A stretch of 64,000 nt of DNA from Nectonema munidae (GCA_030549495.1 JAUIRK010000673.1:1612001-1676000), one strand, 5' to 3'. Shown: positions 43,983-58,145, counted from the stretch's first letter. Translations and numbers: made by a program. Notes: generated by a model not told the origin, from the letters alone.

Positions 43983-45907
43983 CCCTCATACTCTCTTCAT
44001 TTTTAACAACACGACATGGTCTTCTTAGTATTTCATTTTGGACTAAGTTTTTTCCTAGTTCTAAAAAAAACGTCTTTTATAGAGTTTTCCAGCTAGGGTT
44101 GATTTGTATCCACAAAACAAAACTATTTACACATGAAATATCAATTATGTTACAGAATAAAGCAAAAGGCCATCTATTCGCTTTTCTTTTTACTGTGTAT
44201 GATCCAACTAGTTGGTCCAATGTGTGTCCACTCCCTCTTTTTGTTTATTATAAAACTCTATAATTTCTGAAGGTTTTTGTTATCTAAAGACACACTTTTG
44301 TCATGATGAAGGGTACTCAAGACATGCACTGTTTTGTATTTTTTAGGAACATATTGCAGCAGTGTAGCATTTTCGCAAAAATAAAAATTACTTGAATGTA
44401 AAGCAAGACGACGAAGTTCTTTCTTATCATAAAGAGGTAAAAATGTTTTATTCGAGCGTACCGTTCCCACAATTGTCAACTTTTTTTCCATCAATTGGAT
44501 TGCAAAGTTGTAAGAAGTAAAAAAGTTATCGCAAACAAGATTCCTTTCTTTGAGGTTTTGAACTAAATCTAAAACAACTCGTTGTCCTTGTTTTTTTTGG
44601 GAGTCTGATCATCTAACTTTCCTGTATAGACTTGTAAATTCCATGCGTACTTTGTTTTGCTATCACCTAAAATCCAAACTTTGATGCCATATTTTGCTGG
44701 CTTAGAAGGAAAATATCGCTTTATTGGACATCGCCCACGAAAAGATACAAGTTGTTCATCTATCGTTATATTTTCGTAAGGAGTAAAAAGAGTAAAAAGA
44801 GTTTGCAAATTTCTTACCCAGTTTTCCCATAATTTTCTGATTGGAGCAAACTTGACTTTAGCACGACGTTCCTTTCTACCCTTTTTGTCATCGAAGCGCA
44901 ACACTGGAGTTATTGTTTCAAACGTCTTTTTGACATGGTAGCTTTAAAAATTGGTCTTCCAATATCATCATCCCATAAATTAATCAGAGATTCCCCATAT
45001 GAACGAAAAACTCCAGCTAAAATCAAAATAACAATGTATGCTTTCAAAGTGACTTCATCTACATCAGTCCATTTATCTTTGTAAATACGTTTTCCTTCAA
45101 GGTTCGTATTATAAATAACCATTTTCATCAATGAAAAATTAAAACAAGAATCAAATGAATCCATAATATTTGAAATAAACTTTTTAGCACATTTTGTCAC
45201 TCCAACTTTACCATGAATAATATTTTCAGCTCTAAATTTACCTTGAAGATTGGGAATATAGCTGCTCCATCTAACACTTTTATTTTTGATAACAATTCTT
45301 TTTGATACTCTTCACTTGATTCTGAATAACTCTCACTATTTTCTACATTTTCTTCTATAATATCATCTTCAGAATCAGATAAATCATCCATTGCTTCTTC
45401 TTCACTTTCAAAACGCGTAGACATTATTTTGAGTACAAAAAAGTAAAAGAAAAGAAAAGTAATGGTGAAGCAAAAATAATTTCAGTACAAATGTTTATAA
45501 AATTGAAAAACAGCGTGTGTTGAAACAAAATATACGTCTGTTTTTCTTCTTGAATTTTGCAATAACGGTGTTGGTAAGTAAAACTATATGAGTATAATTT
45601 TATGCATAATAATACTGAGGTAGTCTATTGTAACAACAAAAAAAGTCAATTCATTGTAATTGCGAAAAGATTAAAAAAATATGAATACATTTTTAACAAA
45701 TGGGTGAAATTTCACCCAAGGGTAAAAAATGTTTTTTTTATTTATTTTCATATATTTAATTTCTAATCATAGTCAAACTCGGATACTTTAAATTATATAT
45801 TAAAATTAACATAGTCAAAAGTTAAACTTTTGAATAGTTAAAATAAAATATTTATCAAAGTTCAAAAATTAAAATGGTTGAAAAATCACTCAAGGTTGGC
45901 ATGAGGG
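43983..45907 (-). mobile_element. Inner piggyBac element, inserted in the outer one in opposite orientation
   Basis: The right end is GGCATGAGGG followed by TTAA (45908-45911); the left end starts CCCTCATAC. The match of the first seven bases (CCCTCAT) and the coding frame running right up to the left end support these limits. The left target copy is degraded (TGTT instead of TTAA). Confidence 0.65.
43990..45424 (-). pseudogene. piggyBac transposase of the inner element, frameshifted
   Basis: Minus-strand frames at 45424-45197, 45200-44910, 44904-44569 and 44494-44258, then shifted remains to about 43990. The first catalytic region is well kept (ENITIDEQLVSFRGRCPIKR), as is CDNFFTS near 44530. 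A GVD-type third aspartate is seen near 44235. It differs clearly from the outer copy, so the two belong to different subfamilies. Frameshifts make it inactive. Confidence 0.85.
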
Positions 45908-46799
45908 TTAAAAAAACATAAAAAATTTGTTTTTTGAAAAAGTCTACATTTTGTAGACAATTATCCTATGAGGTACTGCTTTTTATAAATATAATATCAA
46001 ATTTTGCATTTTATTTTTCAGTTTCTTAGTTCATGTGATATAACTTATTTAAAAAATTAAATAACTTAAAAAATTAATGCATTAGATCTAATTTTTTGGA
46101 AGGGATTGCAAGTTAGAAAGTGTTTTGACTTGTGCATATGCAGAACTTGTGTCTCTTCTCTTCAGGGCTTCTGATACGCCAAATTTAAACATATAAAACT
46201 GCTTACTTAGTGTTATGAGCCAACGTAAAGCAATACTGTCCATATTAATCTTGAAAAAGCAAAGCAATATACTTTTCTTCAATGTTTTGCAATTAAAAAA
46301 ACAAATTTCCAAATAATCGTTATGATGTTTGATTTTTGAGTCTTATTAGTTTTTTAGGAACCAAATAGATGTAAAACGAAATCCACACATTCACTAAACT
46401 TTTGAAAAGCTAAATATTATAGCTTCAGTTTTTCGCAACATAAATTTATTTATCTGTTGAAGCAAGAATTTTGATGTATAAATAAATCTCTTGTTGAATC
46501 AATTTTGTCTTTCACAATAATAAATAAGGATATCTTCTTAATCTTAACAGCATTTCTTCACTCCAGAAAAAAATTGTTTGATAAATATTTCACTTGAAAT
46601 TTAGCGACACAGTAATGAAAAATTTGTTTCAATGAATAGCTTAAAAATAGAAGATGGGTATGAGATGCGACTACTTTTGTTTTGCTTTTAAGTTTTTTAG
46701 GACTGATTATCTAGATATTGCAAATTTGTGTCTTTTGTCCAGTAGTTTGAATGATTACAACTTAAGAATTTCACTTTGACTTTGAGAGAGCAAAAATAA

Positions 46800-47215
46800 A
46801 CAATGCAGTCAAGGTATTGTTTATAAAGTACCTTTACTCTGGAACATTTTTGGTTTGATTAACAGAAAAAATTATAGAAGATTTATCTTTCCCAAAAATA
46901 TTGAAAAAATAAAAGATTTCATTCACATATAGCAAACTATTCTTCTTGCAATCCTATTAACTGTTATATTTGTATTTTTTATGTATATATGTTTTATTTT
47001 TGTATGTCTTAGTAATAATAGGATAAACTTAACATTTACTATATCAGATTTTTAAGTTCCTTATTATGTTTATTCAGATGTTTATAATACATTTACAACA
47101 CGTTTGTAGCATTTATTGAATTGAAAGCGGCTTTTATCAGAGACTTATGTTTGCTTTTGTGTTATTGTATATTTTATGAATCTTTTGATTTTCAATAAAC
47201 TTCTTCTTCTTCTGC
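46800..47215 (+). mobile_element. Possible LINE 3' end
   Basis: A plus-strand stretch reads LWNIFGLINRKNYRRFIFPK, similar to the C-terminal end of Jockey-like ORF2. It is followed by an untranslated region ending in AATAAACTTCTTCTTCTTCTG. The short CTT tail is typical of some LINE 3' ends. Confidence 0.35.
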
Positions 47216-47219
47216 TGAT

Positions 47220-50200
47220 TTTATGATATTCAATAAGATTATAACAAACACTACAATGAAAATTACAGCAATACTATACCACTTATGTAAAGCAAGGTAC
47301 AGTTATCACAATTCAAAAGTTTTCTTATAAAATAATGGAAGTTTTAGCAATACTTTATTTTACGTTCTTTCATCTTTGCCAAATTTTGGCATATTCGATT
47401 TATGTTTTCACATTTTTGTTGAATAAGGTGAATTCCATTTCCATTCTAAAATTTTTCTTCTTTTCCATTATTTTATGAAAAATAGTCATATTTTATTGGA
47501 AAATTAAAAAGTTTAAGGATTACACGTGTCTTCTTTGATTTCATATCCACAATATAAATGGCAAATTGGCAATATATTTATTTCCATTTTGTTTGCTAAT
47601 CGTAGCCTTGATTAATTAAGCTCATAGCAACAAGATTAGCATCTAATAAATATAAACCATCAGTTCTTTCTTCTTAATTGTGTCCCGATGAGAATATTAA
47701 AAATTATGATATTGATAGTGTTGTTATATACTTTCAAATTTTAAATATAATTTTTTTTTATATTAAATTATAGAGAAAGTTGATTAGTTAGAAAATAAGA
47801 CATTTTAAAGTTTGAAAACCTTTTTAAATATTCAAATTGACAAAATTGACGCTAAAGGCGTAATGGTAAACAAGGCTATGTAAGTTATATGAAATAAATA
47901 CATGAATGAAAAATGCAAATTTTACTATTGATCATAATTAATCTTATCAAAAATACTTTGAATTTTATTTTATAATATAAATTATATGTCAGCGTTTTGC
48001 ACGTATACGTGATTTAATCGTGAAGTAAATTAAATTGGATTTAAAATCAAATATAAGATATTTTAGAAATAAGTGTTTTAGATAAAATTGATTTATGACT
48101 TTCTTTTCAATCAATAAAAATTTTCTTCTTCAGCTTTAATTTCACTTTACTTAGTATAAGTGTTTTTGATAAATTGTAAATGAGAGTTATCTCTATTTTG
48201 TAATTAAAAGGATAAATATTTAACGAATGAAATTGAAGTTTGAGATGTCAATCAATGTCTAAGTAAAATTTTGATATTTGAAAAGATTTTATCGCATTTG
48301 TATCGTAGTCAGGTTTATCCACTTGTAATCTCATCTAAGCAATTTCACTCACTCATCAAACAATGGAGAAAACAATTTTCTCATAAAACTTAACAATAGT
48401 GTTACAAGCGATGATGATGAATTTAGACAAAAAGTTGGAGTACATCATACTCTTTTCTTTGAAATCTGCTGAAGTTTTAATCCCCTTTTGTTATGTAGCG
48501 ATGGGCAATTAGCCACGTAAGAAGCGTGAGTTGAGTTTCATCTTCAAGAGCTTTCCATTCATCTTCACCAGGTAACCAAAGGTATACGATATCAGCACTT
48601 TATAATGTTTATGCTGGTCACGATGAATGCTAATGATTATCCCCGATTCAACAGCATGTCGTAAGCATTTAAGCATATATGTTATTTTTCACGTTTACAA
48701 GGAGGAGAATGAAGAAAAGAAGAGGCATATATCGGCTTACCTCTTTTCTCTTGACTTTAAGCTCTCGATGGACGGCCTTTTTCTTTTTAAGCTCGTGTTC
48801 TAAGAGTATATTTTGCAAGCTCTTTTGAAAGCAAGAATATCTCTGTTATAGATACAAAACACTATTTTATGCAATGGAGAAGATCTTCAAATGTCATGCA
48901 AAATTATAAAACAAAAATTAACTCCCTACCTTAATACAAAACGCCACAAACCATAAATAAATATATTCAATATATATAGTTTTCCTTATTACTTATTTAA
49001 TTAATTTTTGTTCTAGTTAGTTGGTTGGTCAATACGAAAACTTGTTTTATAGAAAGAAGTAATACAATTTTTAAAGAAATAAAATTCAAATGTATTTTTA
49101 ATTATTTTTAAAGAAAATCCAATTGTATAACTATAAAAATTTGGTGAAATGTAATTTTTGTCAAAGCGTTCTCTGCATAACTTCTTTTTTCCTAAGTTTA
49201 AAATATAATTTTCAGGAATAAAATGAAAGAGGCATATAAATTTTAATGAATATAAGTGTAGATGTTTATGTAGGGAAATACAAAAATCCGTAAAGCGATA
49301 CAACATTGGCGTTATAATTCTAAATAAAAGATCCGTTTCAAGAAAAGTAAAAACAACTGTAGTAAATTTTACTTTCGAACTACTTGGCCCACAACTTCAA
49401 AAAATTTCCTGGCCCACGGGAATATCTCAGAATGAAAAACAAACTTTTCTTTAAATATTTTTTGTTCAATTTTGCATACGTCTCAAACTAGTATGCTTTT
49501 TATAAAATATTTTAATATTTTGATAATTTAGACAACATTAAACATGAAACCGCCGACACATGGGTGTGCATTTTTGACCGATATAAACCCAAACCTTCTC
49601 AAAGCTTTTTAAATCATAATTCTTCCGTACAAACTCAAAATAATGCTACGTATTTCAATGGTTTTAACTATTTGGGATTTAAATAAAAAAATCATTAAAA
49701 AATGAAAATAAGAAAATATTTATTTGAATCGATTCAAAACAGTGAAATGCATCGTCAATATTTTTAATTCGTTTGAATGGTAAAAGTTTTAAGATTTCGG
49801 ATTATTTCGATTTTTTAACCTACAATAAATTGATAAAAAGTTAATTTTTAATTCTAATTATTTAAAAACATTGAAATACATTGCATAATTTTTAATTTAT
49901 GCAAAAAAATTACTATTTTGGAAATTTTTGAGAAGAGTTAGATTTATTTTGGTAAAAAGTTACACCCTGCGCACACATACTCAAATATAAATAAAAAGAT
50001 CAAACGAATAGACAAGAGCTCACATATATATATTCAAAACAAACACACACACACGCAAACTTAAATAAGTTTGTATATTCTTATAGTAAATAAATTTATA
50101 TTCTATAAATTTGTTAATTTATGTAAATAGGTCTTTATATACTGACTAATCTTTCATATTTTGGTGCCCATATATTTGAAAATTATAACTTTTTTATGAT

Positions 50201-50250
50201 CTATCTTAAATTTTACGTGTCTGTACATCATCATCATTATAATCTTGTTA
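47220..50250. other. Intergenic AT-rich DNA, possible cis-regulatory patch
   Basis: The stretch 48490-48740 is less AT-rich and non-repetitive, with homeodomain-like sites (CAATTAGC, GCTAATGATTA) and AACCAAAGG. No gene recognised. Confidence 0.3.
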
Positions 50251-50254
50251 CCCA

Positions 50255-50581
50255 CTAAACTCTGGTTCTGTCAATTACTCATAAAATTATGGTTTGCGGC
50301 ACCCTTGGCGAGTCTTTTAAAAATTCCTGGCACCCTTTGAGGAAAAACTTATTAAAAATTTTCATAGTTTTTTTATTATAATTTTTTTATTTCTACATCT
50401 GCATAGATGCAACAATACCTTATACAGAGATCATATAAAAAAATTCATACTGATCCTGCTATCACAGAAAATATAATAATACCAAATGTTATGTTTTAAA
50501 CTAGTTGTACAATTTTGGCGGCACCCTTAAAAAATCTTACGGCACCCTTTAATGCCGCTGCACACTGATTGGGAATCACTG
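50255..50581. mobile_element. Possible non-autonomous hAT remnant
   Basis: The right end, inverted, starts CAGTGATTCCCAATCAGTG, a hAT-like terminus. GCGGCACCCTT repeats occur at both ends (about 50300, 50518, 50540). The left terminus (CTGGTTCTG near 50263) is poor and no target duplication was found. Confidence 0.4.
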
Positions 50582-50984
50582 GTCTAGCATATATACACGG
50601 TCAAATATATCTGAATTATTTTAATGAGGCATTGTTCTTGGAGAGAATTTGCAGATTTTTTATACATGAAAGCATCACGGAAATAATTAAAACAGAAAAG
50701 TCCAATTAACGAACCTTTCCGTGACAACGGGCAATCTTAGCCATTTCAGCAGTGATTACCCTGAGTTTGGGAACCACAGGACCTAAAGTGCTACAAATCC
50801 TGAAAAAGTATGTAGTCAAGAAAACTGAATAGGAAAACTAAAAACTGAACTAATCTTTTTTATGATGCCAGGATATAAATCCTTTCTCCGCATTTTCTGC
50901 ATAACAAGACATATTTTTTATAGGCAACATCTTCTTTATGCGTGGATGAAGTTAAAGATGAAGGATTTGTGTGTTATTATCTTC

Positions 50985-51300
50985 AGCAGTGAGGGAGGGA
51001 AAGGCGAGAAGCACAAAGGAGAAAGACACGCAATGCTCCAATTCAGAATCAGGCACACAATGGAGCGTTGCGTGAGTTTAGAGGACTCAGCGCTCAAACC
51101 GTCTCCCCTCAAACAAAGGAGCTGGGAATGACAAAAGATTCAGCAGCCACCATCTCTGCCACCCTTTTCCTTGAATTCTTCCTCACCAGCACACACACGC
51201 ACAGACACTTTCGGGCGTTTACCATTGACTCGCTGTACCCCTGCGCACACACACACACACACAATACACCAAAGGCTTCTCCCTTCCACTGAACATTTCT
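50985..51300. other. GC-richer island in the AT-rich region upstream of the Sox gene
   Basis: About 300 bases with clearly higher G+C than the surroundings, containing GAGGGAAAGGCGAGAAGC, ACACAATGGAGCG (a SOX-type ACAATGG site) and a CA repeat. The open frames here are driven by the CA repeat and show no family resemblance. It could be a regulatory element of the gene 11 kb downstream. Confidence 0.3.
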
Positions 51301-52780
51301 GTGAAGAAGTAAACCCACACTTGTACGATAGGAAACGATATGAACATCCTTTCAAATCATTTATAATTTTTATACAAAGTAAAAGTTCAATATAAAAATA
51401 GTTACTGTTTTTGAAATGCAGAAGCGCAGAAGCAGTGAAATCGAATGCGCATAAAAAATTCGAAACACCATCAAGAAACCCAATCATCATATAACAATTC
51501 CAAACGACTTGTAAACAAACAACCCGAACAGGAAGTAAGCTTTCTAAAGACCCTGCAAGAAATACAAAAACATAGAAAATAAGGCGCAAAAAATCGAATC
51601 AAAAAAGTGCAAATGTTTATACATACCAAATCAGTCATTTTGTGGACGAAGGATGAAATGAAAAATCTAAATGTTATAATTCTTATAACTTAGACTTAAA
51701 ATATTTTATTGTGACAAAAACGGGACATTTTATAACAATTGCCAGCAGTATTATATAGAATGTTATAATAAATTTTATTTTCAGCATAAGTATAAAAATA
51801 TATACCAAAAAACTTTATTTTGGATTTATCATGTTAAATACGATTTTAATCCCATTCTTTGGATGAAACAAACTTGATGCAATAATGCTGGTTTTTTAAA
51901 GTTTTAGAATAAAACTTGTCACATCCATTGACTCATTTTTTAATTTTATCCAATGCAGTAAAAAATATATAAATTTGGACTTTTAGGTAATAACTTTTAT
52001 AACTTCGTCTCCCCGAATGAGGTATATCAATCAAATCTTACATCTAGCAAAATATGAAACAAAAGTTAAACCTCGTCTCCCTAATCATTTGTATCAAAAC
52101 TTGCACATAGCAAACTATGGAATAGATACAACCGCAGTATACAGTTTCGGAATGACATAAACAGGTAGTCAGTCTACCTGCCTTCAACCGTACAGGTCAT
52201 GAGATATATATCATTACATAAGAGAGAAGAGTTTTCTAAAACCTCTTCATACTTGAAAAAAATTTTCTTCAAATTTATAGTCAATGTATTTTAAACAAAA
52301 TTCGCAAGATAAACAAGAAACCTGATAAAAAGCAACACATATTAATTAACAAGAAACATGAGATCGCACGTTACATGGAAGGTTCTACGAGTTTAATTAG
52401 CGTGGGAAATAATGTCACAATTCGCTCTCTCAAACATATGGTAGCACATCTTTCGATCTTAGCGCTTCTTTCACTTCCCTATTCTCCATTGAGCACATCG
52501 ATCCGCGTATAATCAAAAACCCTTCTTTTTGAAGGAATCAAAGTGAGACTTCTTTCGCTGGGATTAAAATTATACTGAAATTTATTATTGTGCTCATTTT
52601 GTGAGTTTTTTTACCAAGAAATAACATTTTAGTGAACCAGTTTGGGCGATCATAAGAAAGTTCAGCATAAACACATTGGGTGTATTTTTTGAGGCATTGA
52701 ACTTTGTAAACAGTGATAAATGATAAAAATGTTATCAATCTTTGAATTTATGCAATACTTATGTTTTTTTTCAAATAAAA

Positions 52781-52808
52781 TTCTTCTTCTTCTTCTTCTT
52801 CTTCTTCT
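52781..52808 (+). repeat. (TTC)n microsatellite
   Basis: Nine tandem TTC units after AAATAAAA, possibly the tail of a retroelement. Confidence 0.9.
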
Positions 52809-53680
52809 CCAATCTTTGAAAATAAAAAGGTAAAAAAGTGGGTAACTATTTTTAACCGTATACAATTTGAGCTGACTTAACTTTTTCAAACTTGAAATAT
52901 TTTTTTATAATTTAGGTGTCAATTATAGAAACACTTATAGTTTAAAACTTTAACTTGGGGGATTTTTGATTCGAGAAAAGAAATACCAAGTCCCGAAATA
53001 GAAATAATAATCATATTAGTATAATTTGTAAAAATTTTAATTCACCAATAAATTATTTAATACTAAGTTCAATAAACATTATATTTTACTAAAAATTTAG
53101 TAACTTAAAAAAAATTTTTAATTAAATTTAGTTAAAATAATATCCTTGAAATATTAGTTTTAACAATAATTAAATTTTTAGAACAAACATAAGGGTTAAT
53201 TTACATAAAATACCGAAAACTAAAATTATTTTATAAAAATCTACAAATAAATTTACGTTATTGTAGTAGGCAGGTTTTATTATTGTGTTGGAAATGTTAA
53301 AAATATCAATTTATATTGGGCAGTTTTCTTTTACTCTGATATTTTAAAATGAAAAAAATCAAATTATACCTTTGTTATATGAAACATTGAAAAAAGTAAT
53401 ACAAATTCATTAGATTAATCAGTATTTTTTGGAACTAGATAAACGTTGACTGACCTCACAAAAAACAGATATTGCAAAAAAAATCTTTTTTTTCGTCACG
53501 ACAAAGAATGGAGCTTTCCAATGATATCATTTTCAATAAAAGAATTTGTTTAAATAACCATATTATGCTTTTGGCGAAAGGTGGTGACACACTTTTTTAG
53601 TAAAATATGAAACAAAATTTTTGAAGTAAAGCCCAATTATTATCAAAAACTTAAATAGCTTTTGAAAAATAAACTTGCCT

Positions 53681-53745
53681 AGCGTATATAGCTATTTAGA
53701 CTATAGCGTATATAGCTATTTAGACTATAGCGTATATAGCTTTTT
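53681..53745 (+). repeat. 24-bp tandem repeat, about 2.6 units
   Basis: The unit AGCGTATATAGC followed by TATTTAGACTAT is repeated exactly at 53681-53704 and 53705-53728, with a partial third copy. Each unit is partly palindromic (TATATA core). Confidence 0.9.
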
Positions 53746-56700
53746 CTTCAAAATAAATAAGTAAACATTTTCAAAAAAAATCGTATTAACTATTATAATA
53801 GTACATGTCTATATGTACATAGACATTACAGCCAATCAGATTGTTTCCATGAAATAAAACCGCAAATTCAAAGTCAAGTGTTTTGAACTTTTGCGTAGAA
53901 TTTTGAAATAAAACTTACAATATGTTTATTGTTTGGAAATTTTCATTTTAAGTTAGTTTTTTCAGTATTTTACCATTTTTATATTCAAATATATAATAAC
54001 GTCTGGTAAGTTCTTTCCCTGGAGGTCTTACCAGATCCCTGATATAAGAGTTTTAAAATAATATTTTTGCTTAATGGTAAAAAAATTTTCATTTTAAAAC
54101 ACAACATAACATAATTTATCAAGCAAGAACAAAGAAAAAGTCTAAGAAGCTTGTGAAATTCGCATCAAGCCATGAAGGAAAGTGAGCTGTATATGATTCA
54201 TGGTAACGTGGTGATAACTAAAAATAGAGGAAAAAAGTATAGAAAATTTTGCAAGGAAAAATTAAACATCTTGGCCTTGCAGAAGTAATAAAGGCGCTTC
54301 TTAAAGCTATATGGAAAGAGGGAGACTATAAAACATGATCCGGTAGACTGTTGCAATCATTAAAATCGTAGTTCAATTTTTCAAATCCTTTTACTTTTTG
54401 GTTATATATCTTTGCACTTTTTCTAGTGCTTTCATATCTTTATTGCAGGTTGTGTGTGATATCAGTTTAATTAAATTTCCATTAATAAATAATGGCGATA
54501 ATAAATAACTTAAATTTTGCATACTTAAACCGCAGTGTTGCGTTATCATTAAGAAAAATTGAAACTAATATTAATTGCAAAATGGTCTATATGTTTGATA
54601 ATAATTTTTGCGGGTAAAAATTAAACGAAGATTTTACCGGGTATTCGCATAAATTTTTTCCGGTTGGAGGCAAACGCGCATATGTTTTGGCGAGTATAAT
54701 ACTCCTGAGAGATTAATATTCGTTTCTTCCTAATTTTCTTTATTATACTAATCATATGTGTGTGTGTGTATACATTAATAAAAATCTAGATATACTCCGT
54801 GTTGCTTATTTTTAATTAAAAATAGAAAAAGTTTTGCATGTTTCACAAACGGACTTCGTAAAATAAGGTTGCACTTGCGTATCAACAGTAAATAAATAAA
54901 GAAATAAATATCAAATAATTTTATCAAAAAAATATAAGATTATTAGCAAGTGTTTTACCCTATTTTTATGAAGTTAATATCTTAACAGATATTGCTGTGT
55001 TTAGAACTTTCCAAATTTTAGATTGCAGGCGATTTTGGCTTTTGGAGTCACACATAAATTCTTTTAAGGCTTTCATTTTGGAAGATGAAACTTGTATTCA
55101 TCCAATTTTTGTCTCAGTTAAACTTGAGTGATCTTTGGATTTAGTAAAGTTCAATTGTGAAAAAACTGTTCTCATATGCTCAAAATTAAATATTTTTGCA
55201 GCAAAAAAAAGTGAATTTTAAGTATTAAGCCTCCAGATATATCTAAGTTTTTATATCTACTTCAAGGAACGGCTTTTAACTGATTTGCCACATTTTATTC
55301 GATTACTCCCACGTGAAACAAGATTTTTAAGAATATCAGCAAGGTTGCCTAAAAAGGATTACGAAACGCGATGAATTTTGCTTTAATTCATTAAATTAGC
55401 GAGCATAATTGTTTATAAGGGAAAAGCTTATACTAAACATGGAATATACTTGGAACCGCATTATGCCATATAAATCATTATTTGAGGGATTAGAGTCGTA
55501 TAAAAGTATTTTGAGGGTGGGAATTGGATTGTATGCTTGATTTTATTGTCTTAGAACAAGCCGTATGAAAGTATTTGAAAGATTTTATTTTTAATTGACT
55601 AAATAATTATATCAAGCGAAAATTGGCCAACTAATTGATTAACCTGTCACCGATAATTCTTTTTCCTCTAAACAAGGCAGTCTATTGCAGAATCTAATTA
55701 AAAAGAATAAAATATTTATAAATTTTTTAAAATCACTTCAAAAAATTTTCCCATTTTTTTGTTTCCACATAATGGGTGATCAAATCAAAAATTCGATATC
55801 AACAAAATTTTAAAATCAGCTTACATTAAATCAACAAGATTGCCAATAATATATTATTGATAAAAAATTTTTAGGTACCAAAACTAAAATTCTAGGGGGC
55901 CAAATTTTTGTCACACCAGGAACTTTTTGATATAATTCCGCCTAAAAAATACGAATATGTCATATAATCAGTGATACTTGCAAGCGCATTTAATTGCCAG
56001 TTAGCGAGAAGTAAGCGATGTTTTGCTAAGAGTTTTTACAGTAAAGTTCTTTAGATACCGGATCCTTATTTTACTCTTAGAATTCTTCAAAACTACAGTT
56101 TTTATTGTGAAACTTTAATATTTTGACTTTAGGTTATGAATAATATTTCTGACTGCCACAACTTTTGTGAATGGAGCTTTCTCGTGTTTTAGAAGAGAGG
56201 GCTGGCTTATTCCATTTTTACTAAAGTGAAGTTGAGATAAAGTGAGGTTGTGCAATATATTTTATGTTTCAAGGTTACAACAACAGCGTGAATGTGAAAT
56301 GTGCGGTTCGTATACACTTCGAACAGCGAATGAATGACATTGAAAGAGTTGTAAAAATATTTTCAACATTTACTCCTCCATTTTATCACGCGTTATTTTC
56401 TTAGTATACGTAATTTTCAAAGTTGGCGCCATTTTGATATAAATCCAAATATTTATAAAGTTTACAGACCGCGTTAATTTCAAAGATGTTAGAACTTAAT
56501 TCTATATAAAATAATTTTAACATAAAATTTAAATATTTAGACAAATTCACTTTCCCAATCAAAGAAATGCGCTCAAATCTAAATTCGCTAAACTTCAAGA
56601 TTTACATCTGAACGACAAACTTAAATTTCACCATGCAAACAAAAATGCATATAAATTATTATTAACCTAAGTAATATAGGAATGAGGGATCGTTTAGCAT

Positions 56701-57861
56701 GTGACAGTGGAGGCAAAAAATCAATCAATTAATATCAATATATTTTTCCCAATATGAATAAAAGATCAACAACAAATCCTCATTTTGACATATAATCAGG
56801 ATAATGCATTGAAAGAACAACTGACTTGAGAATAATTAAATTTTTTGCTTTGCATAAAAAACGACATAAAAAGTATTTAAAATACATTTAACTCCGAGGC
56901 GCACATATGGGCGCGAAGGCGGGCGACAATAATTTTCAATTTTTTGTATTATATATCTTTTTTTATGGTATTTATTAGACTTACTTGTTTTCTGAGTAGA
57001 TTTTCGATATTACTTCTCTTGTTTTAAGGTTAAGTCTTAGAATGAATATTTGAAATATTTTTTTTCATTAATTTCCACTTCTTTGTCATAGTAATGCACA
57101 TTTGAGTTATATTTGCTCAGAGACGGTAATGTAGCGATGAATAAGAGCCCATGTATTTTTGAGCGAGGCGAATATTTTTAATAGCACATAACTATATTTA
57201 AAGCTTAAAATGTTCATCCCTATAAATTACTGCAACCAAGCCCGACGATAAGGGGACTAGGGAGCAAGGCCCCCTGGGATCTATTTGCCCATCTGAAACT
57301 CCTTCGAAATATACAAATGTATACACTTTCTTATATTCCCGGCTTTTATTTAATGTTTTAGTGTTTTTACACTTTGCTAAAAATTTTTGGTAATAAAACT
57401 TAGTAGTTTCATTCTCATGTAATTTTTAGAGTAAAACTAAGAGATATGATTAGCTAATTTATATAAATTTAAAATTTGTAGGATATTTCTCCCAAAAATT
57501 TTAAACCCTCAATTTCTATTTAAAATGGCCAAATTTAAATTCACAACTACATACCAGTCAATTCATAGACCCATGTCGTAAATAAAATTTTAATTTACTT
57601 TACTGACTGAATATATGTGGAGGTAGAATATGACGATTATTATATAAGAAGATTCTTTATTTTTCGGTATTGCTAATCTAGCTTGATAACATTTCGTTGC
57701 TAAAAAATTTAAAATTTAATTTTAAGCAACAATGCATTTCAGTACAGAGTAAACAATCCACATAACCAATTCATTTGTTATGAACCAGGCTTCTTGACAA
57801 TTAGTGAGATGGGGCTGAGAAATATCTTTTAGCTCCTAACAAATATTTCATCGGATAGTAG

Positions 57862-57905
57862 GGTTGTCGAATAATCTGCTTTCGGATAAATGAGGTCTGA
57901 CTGTA
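57862..57905. mobile_element. Single pogo-like terminus
   Basis: The inverted reading starts TACAGTCAGACCTCATTTAT, then CCGAAAG, similar to pogo/Tigger ends. No partner end found in the window. Confidence 0.4.
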
Positions 57906-58145
57906 TTATTATCAATGAGTCCTTTAATACAACCCTCTCCATATGGTCTTTAGAAGGCAAAGACATTTTTAAACTTCGAACACCAAATATAAAATCGGTT
58001 CAAACAAAATTCAGCTCACTAAGGATTTAAAAAAGAGGTCATTTTTAGTTCATGGTATAAAACCTTTACTTGGTTAGAGTATAGCATATCTAATAAACTA
58101 TACAGATAGATTGTGACCATCAGGTTTTGAGCTTGTAGTGTTGTT

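Larger units (their letters stand above)
41752..45974 (+). mobile_element. piggyBac element (outer), interrupted by a second piggyBac
   Basis: The left end is TTAA (41748-41751) followed by CCCTCAACC and GATAATTGTCTACA. The right end, inverted, is ACCTCATAG followed by the same GATAATTGTCTACA, giving about 19 of 23 matching positions. The TTAA at the right flank is no longer recognisable. If the inner element (43983-45907) is removed, about 2.3 kb remain, the usual piggyBac size. The 5' region holds two diverged direct repeats (41948-42038 and 42076-42180) sharing CACTTATCA(T/C)TTTTGACA and AATATTTCA. Confidence 0.8.
51300..58140. other. Intergenic AT-rich DNA, few features
   Basis: Apart from the TTC and 24-bp repeats and the pogo-like end, only a small hairpin (TCTGGTAAG ... 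CTTACCAGA, 54002-54035) stands out. No coding resemblance. Confidence 0.45.

Noticed and set aside
49370..49620. hAT-like terminus with GGCCCAC repeats
   Set aside because: Repeats of GGCCCAC(A/G) exist, but no inverted partner end or duplication was found.
51140..51589. Minus-strand open frame of 149 codons and overlapping frames
   Set aside because: The frames are carried by a CA repeat and a GC-richer patch and have low complexity, with no domain or homologue recognised.
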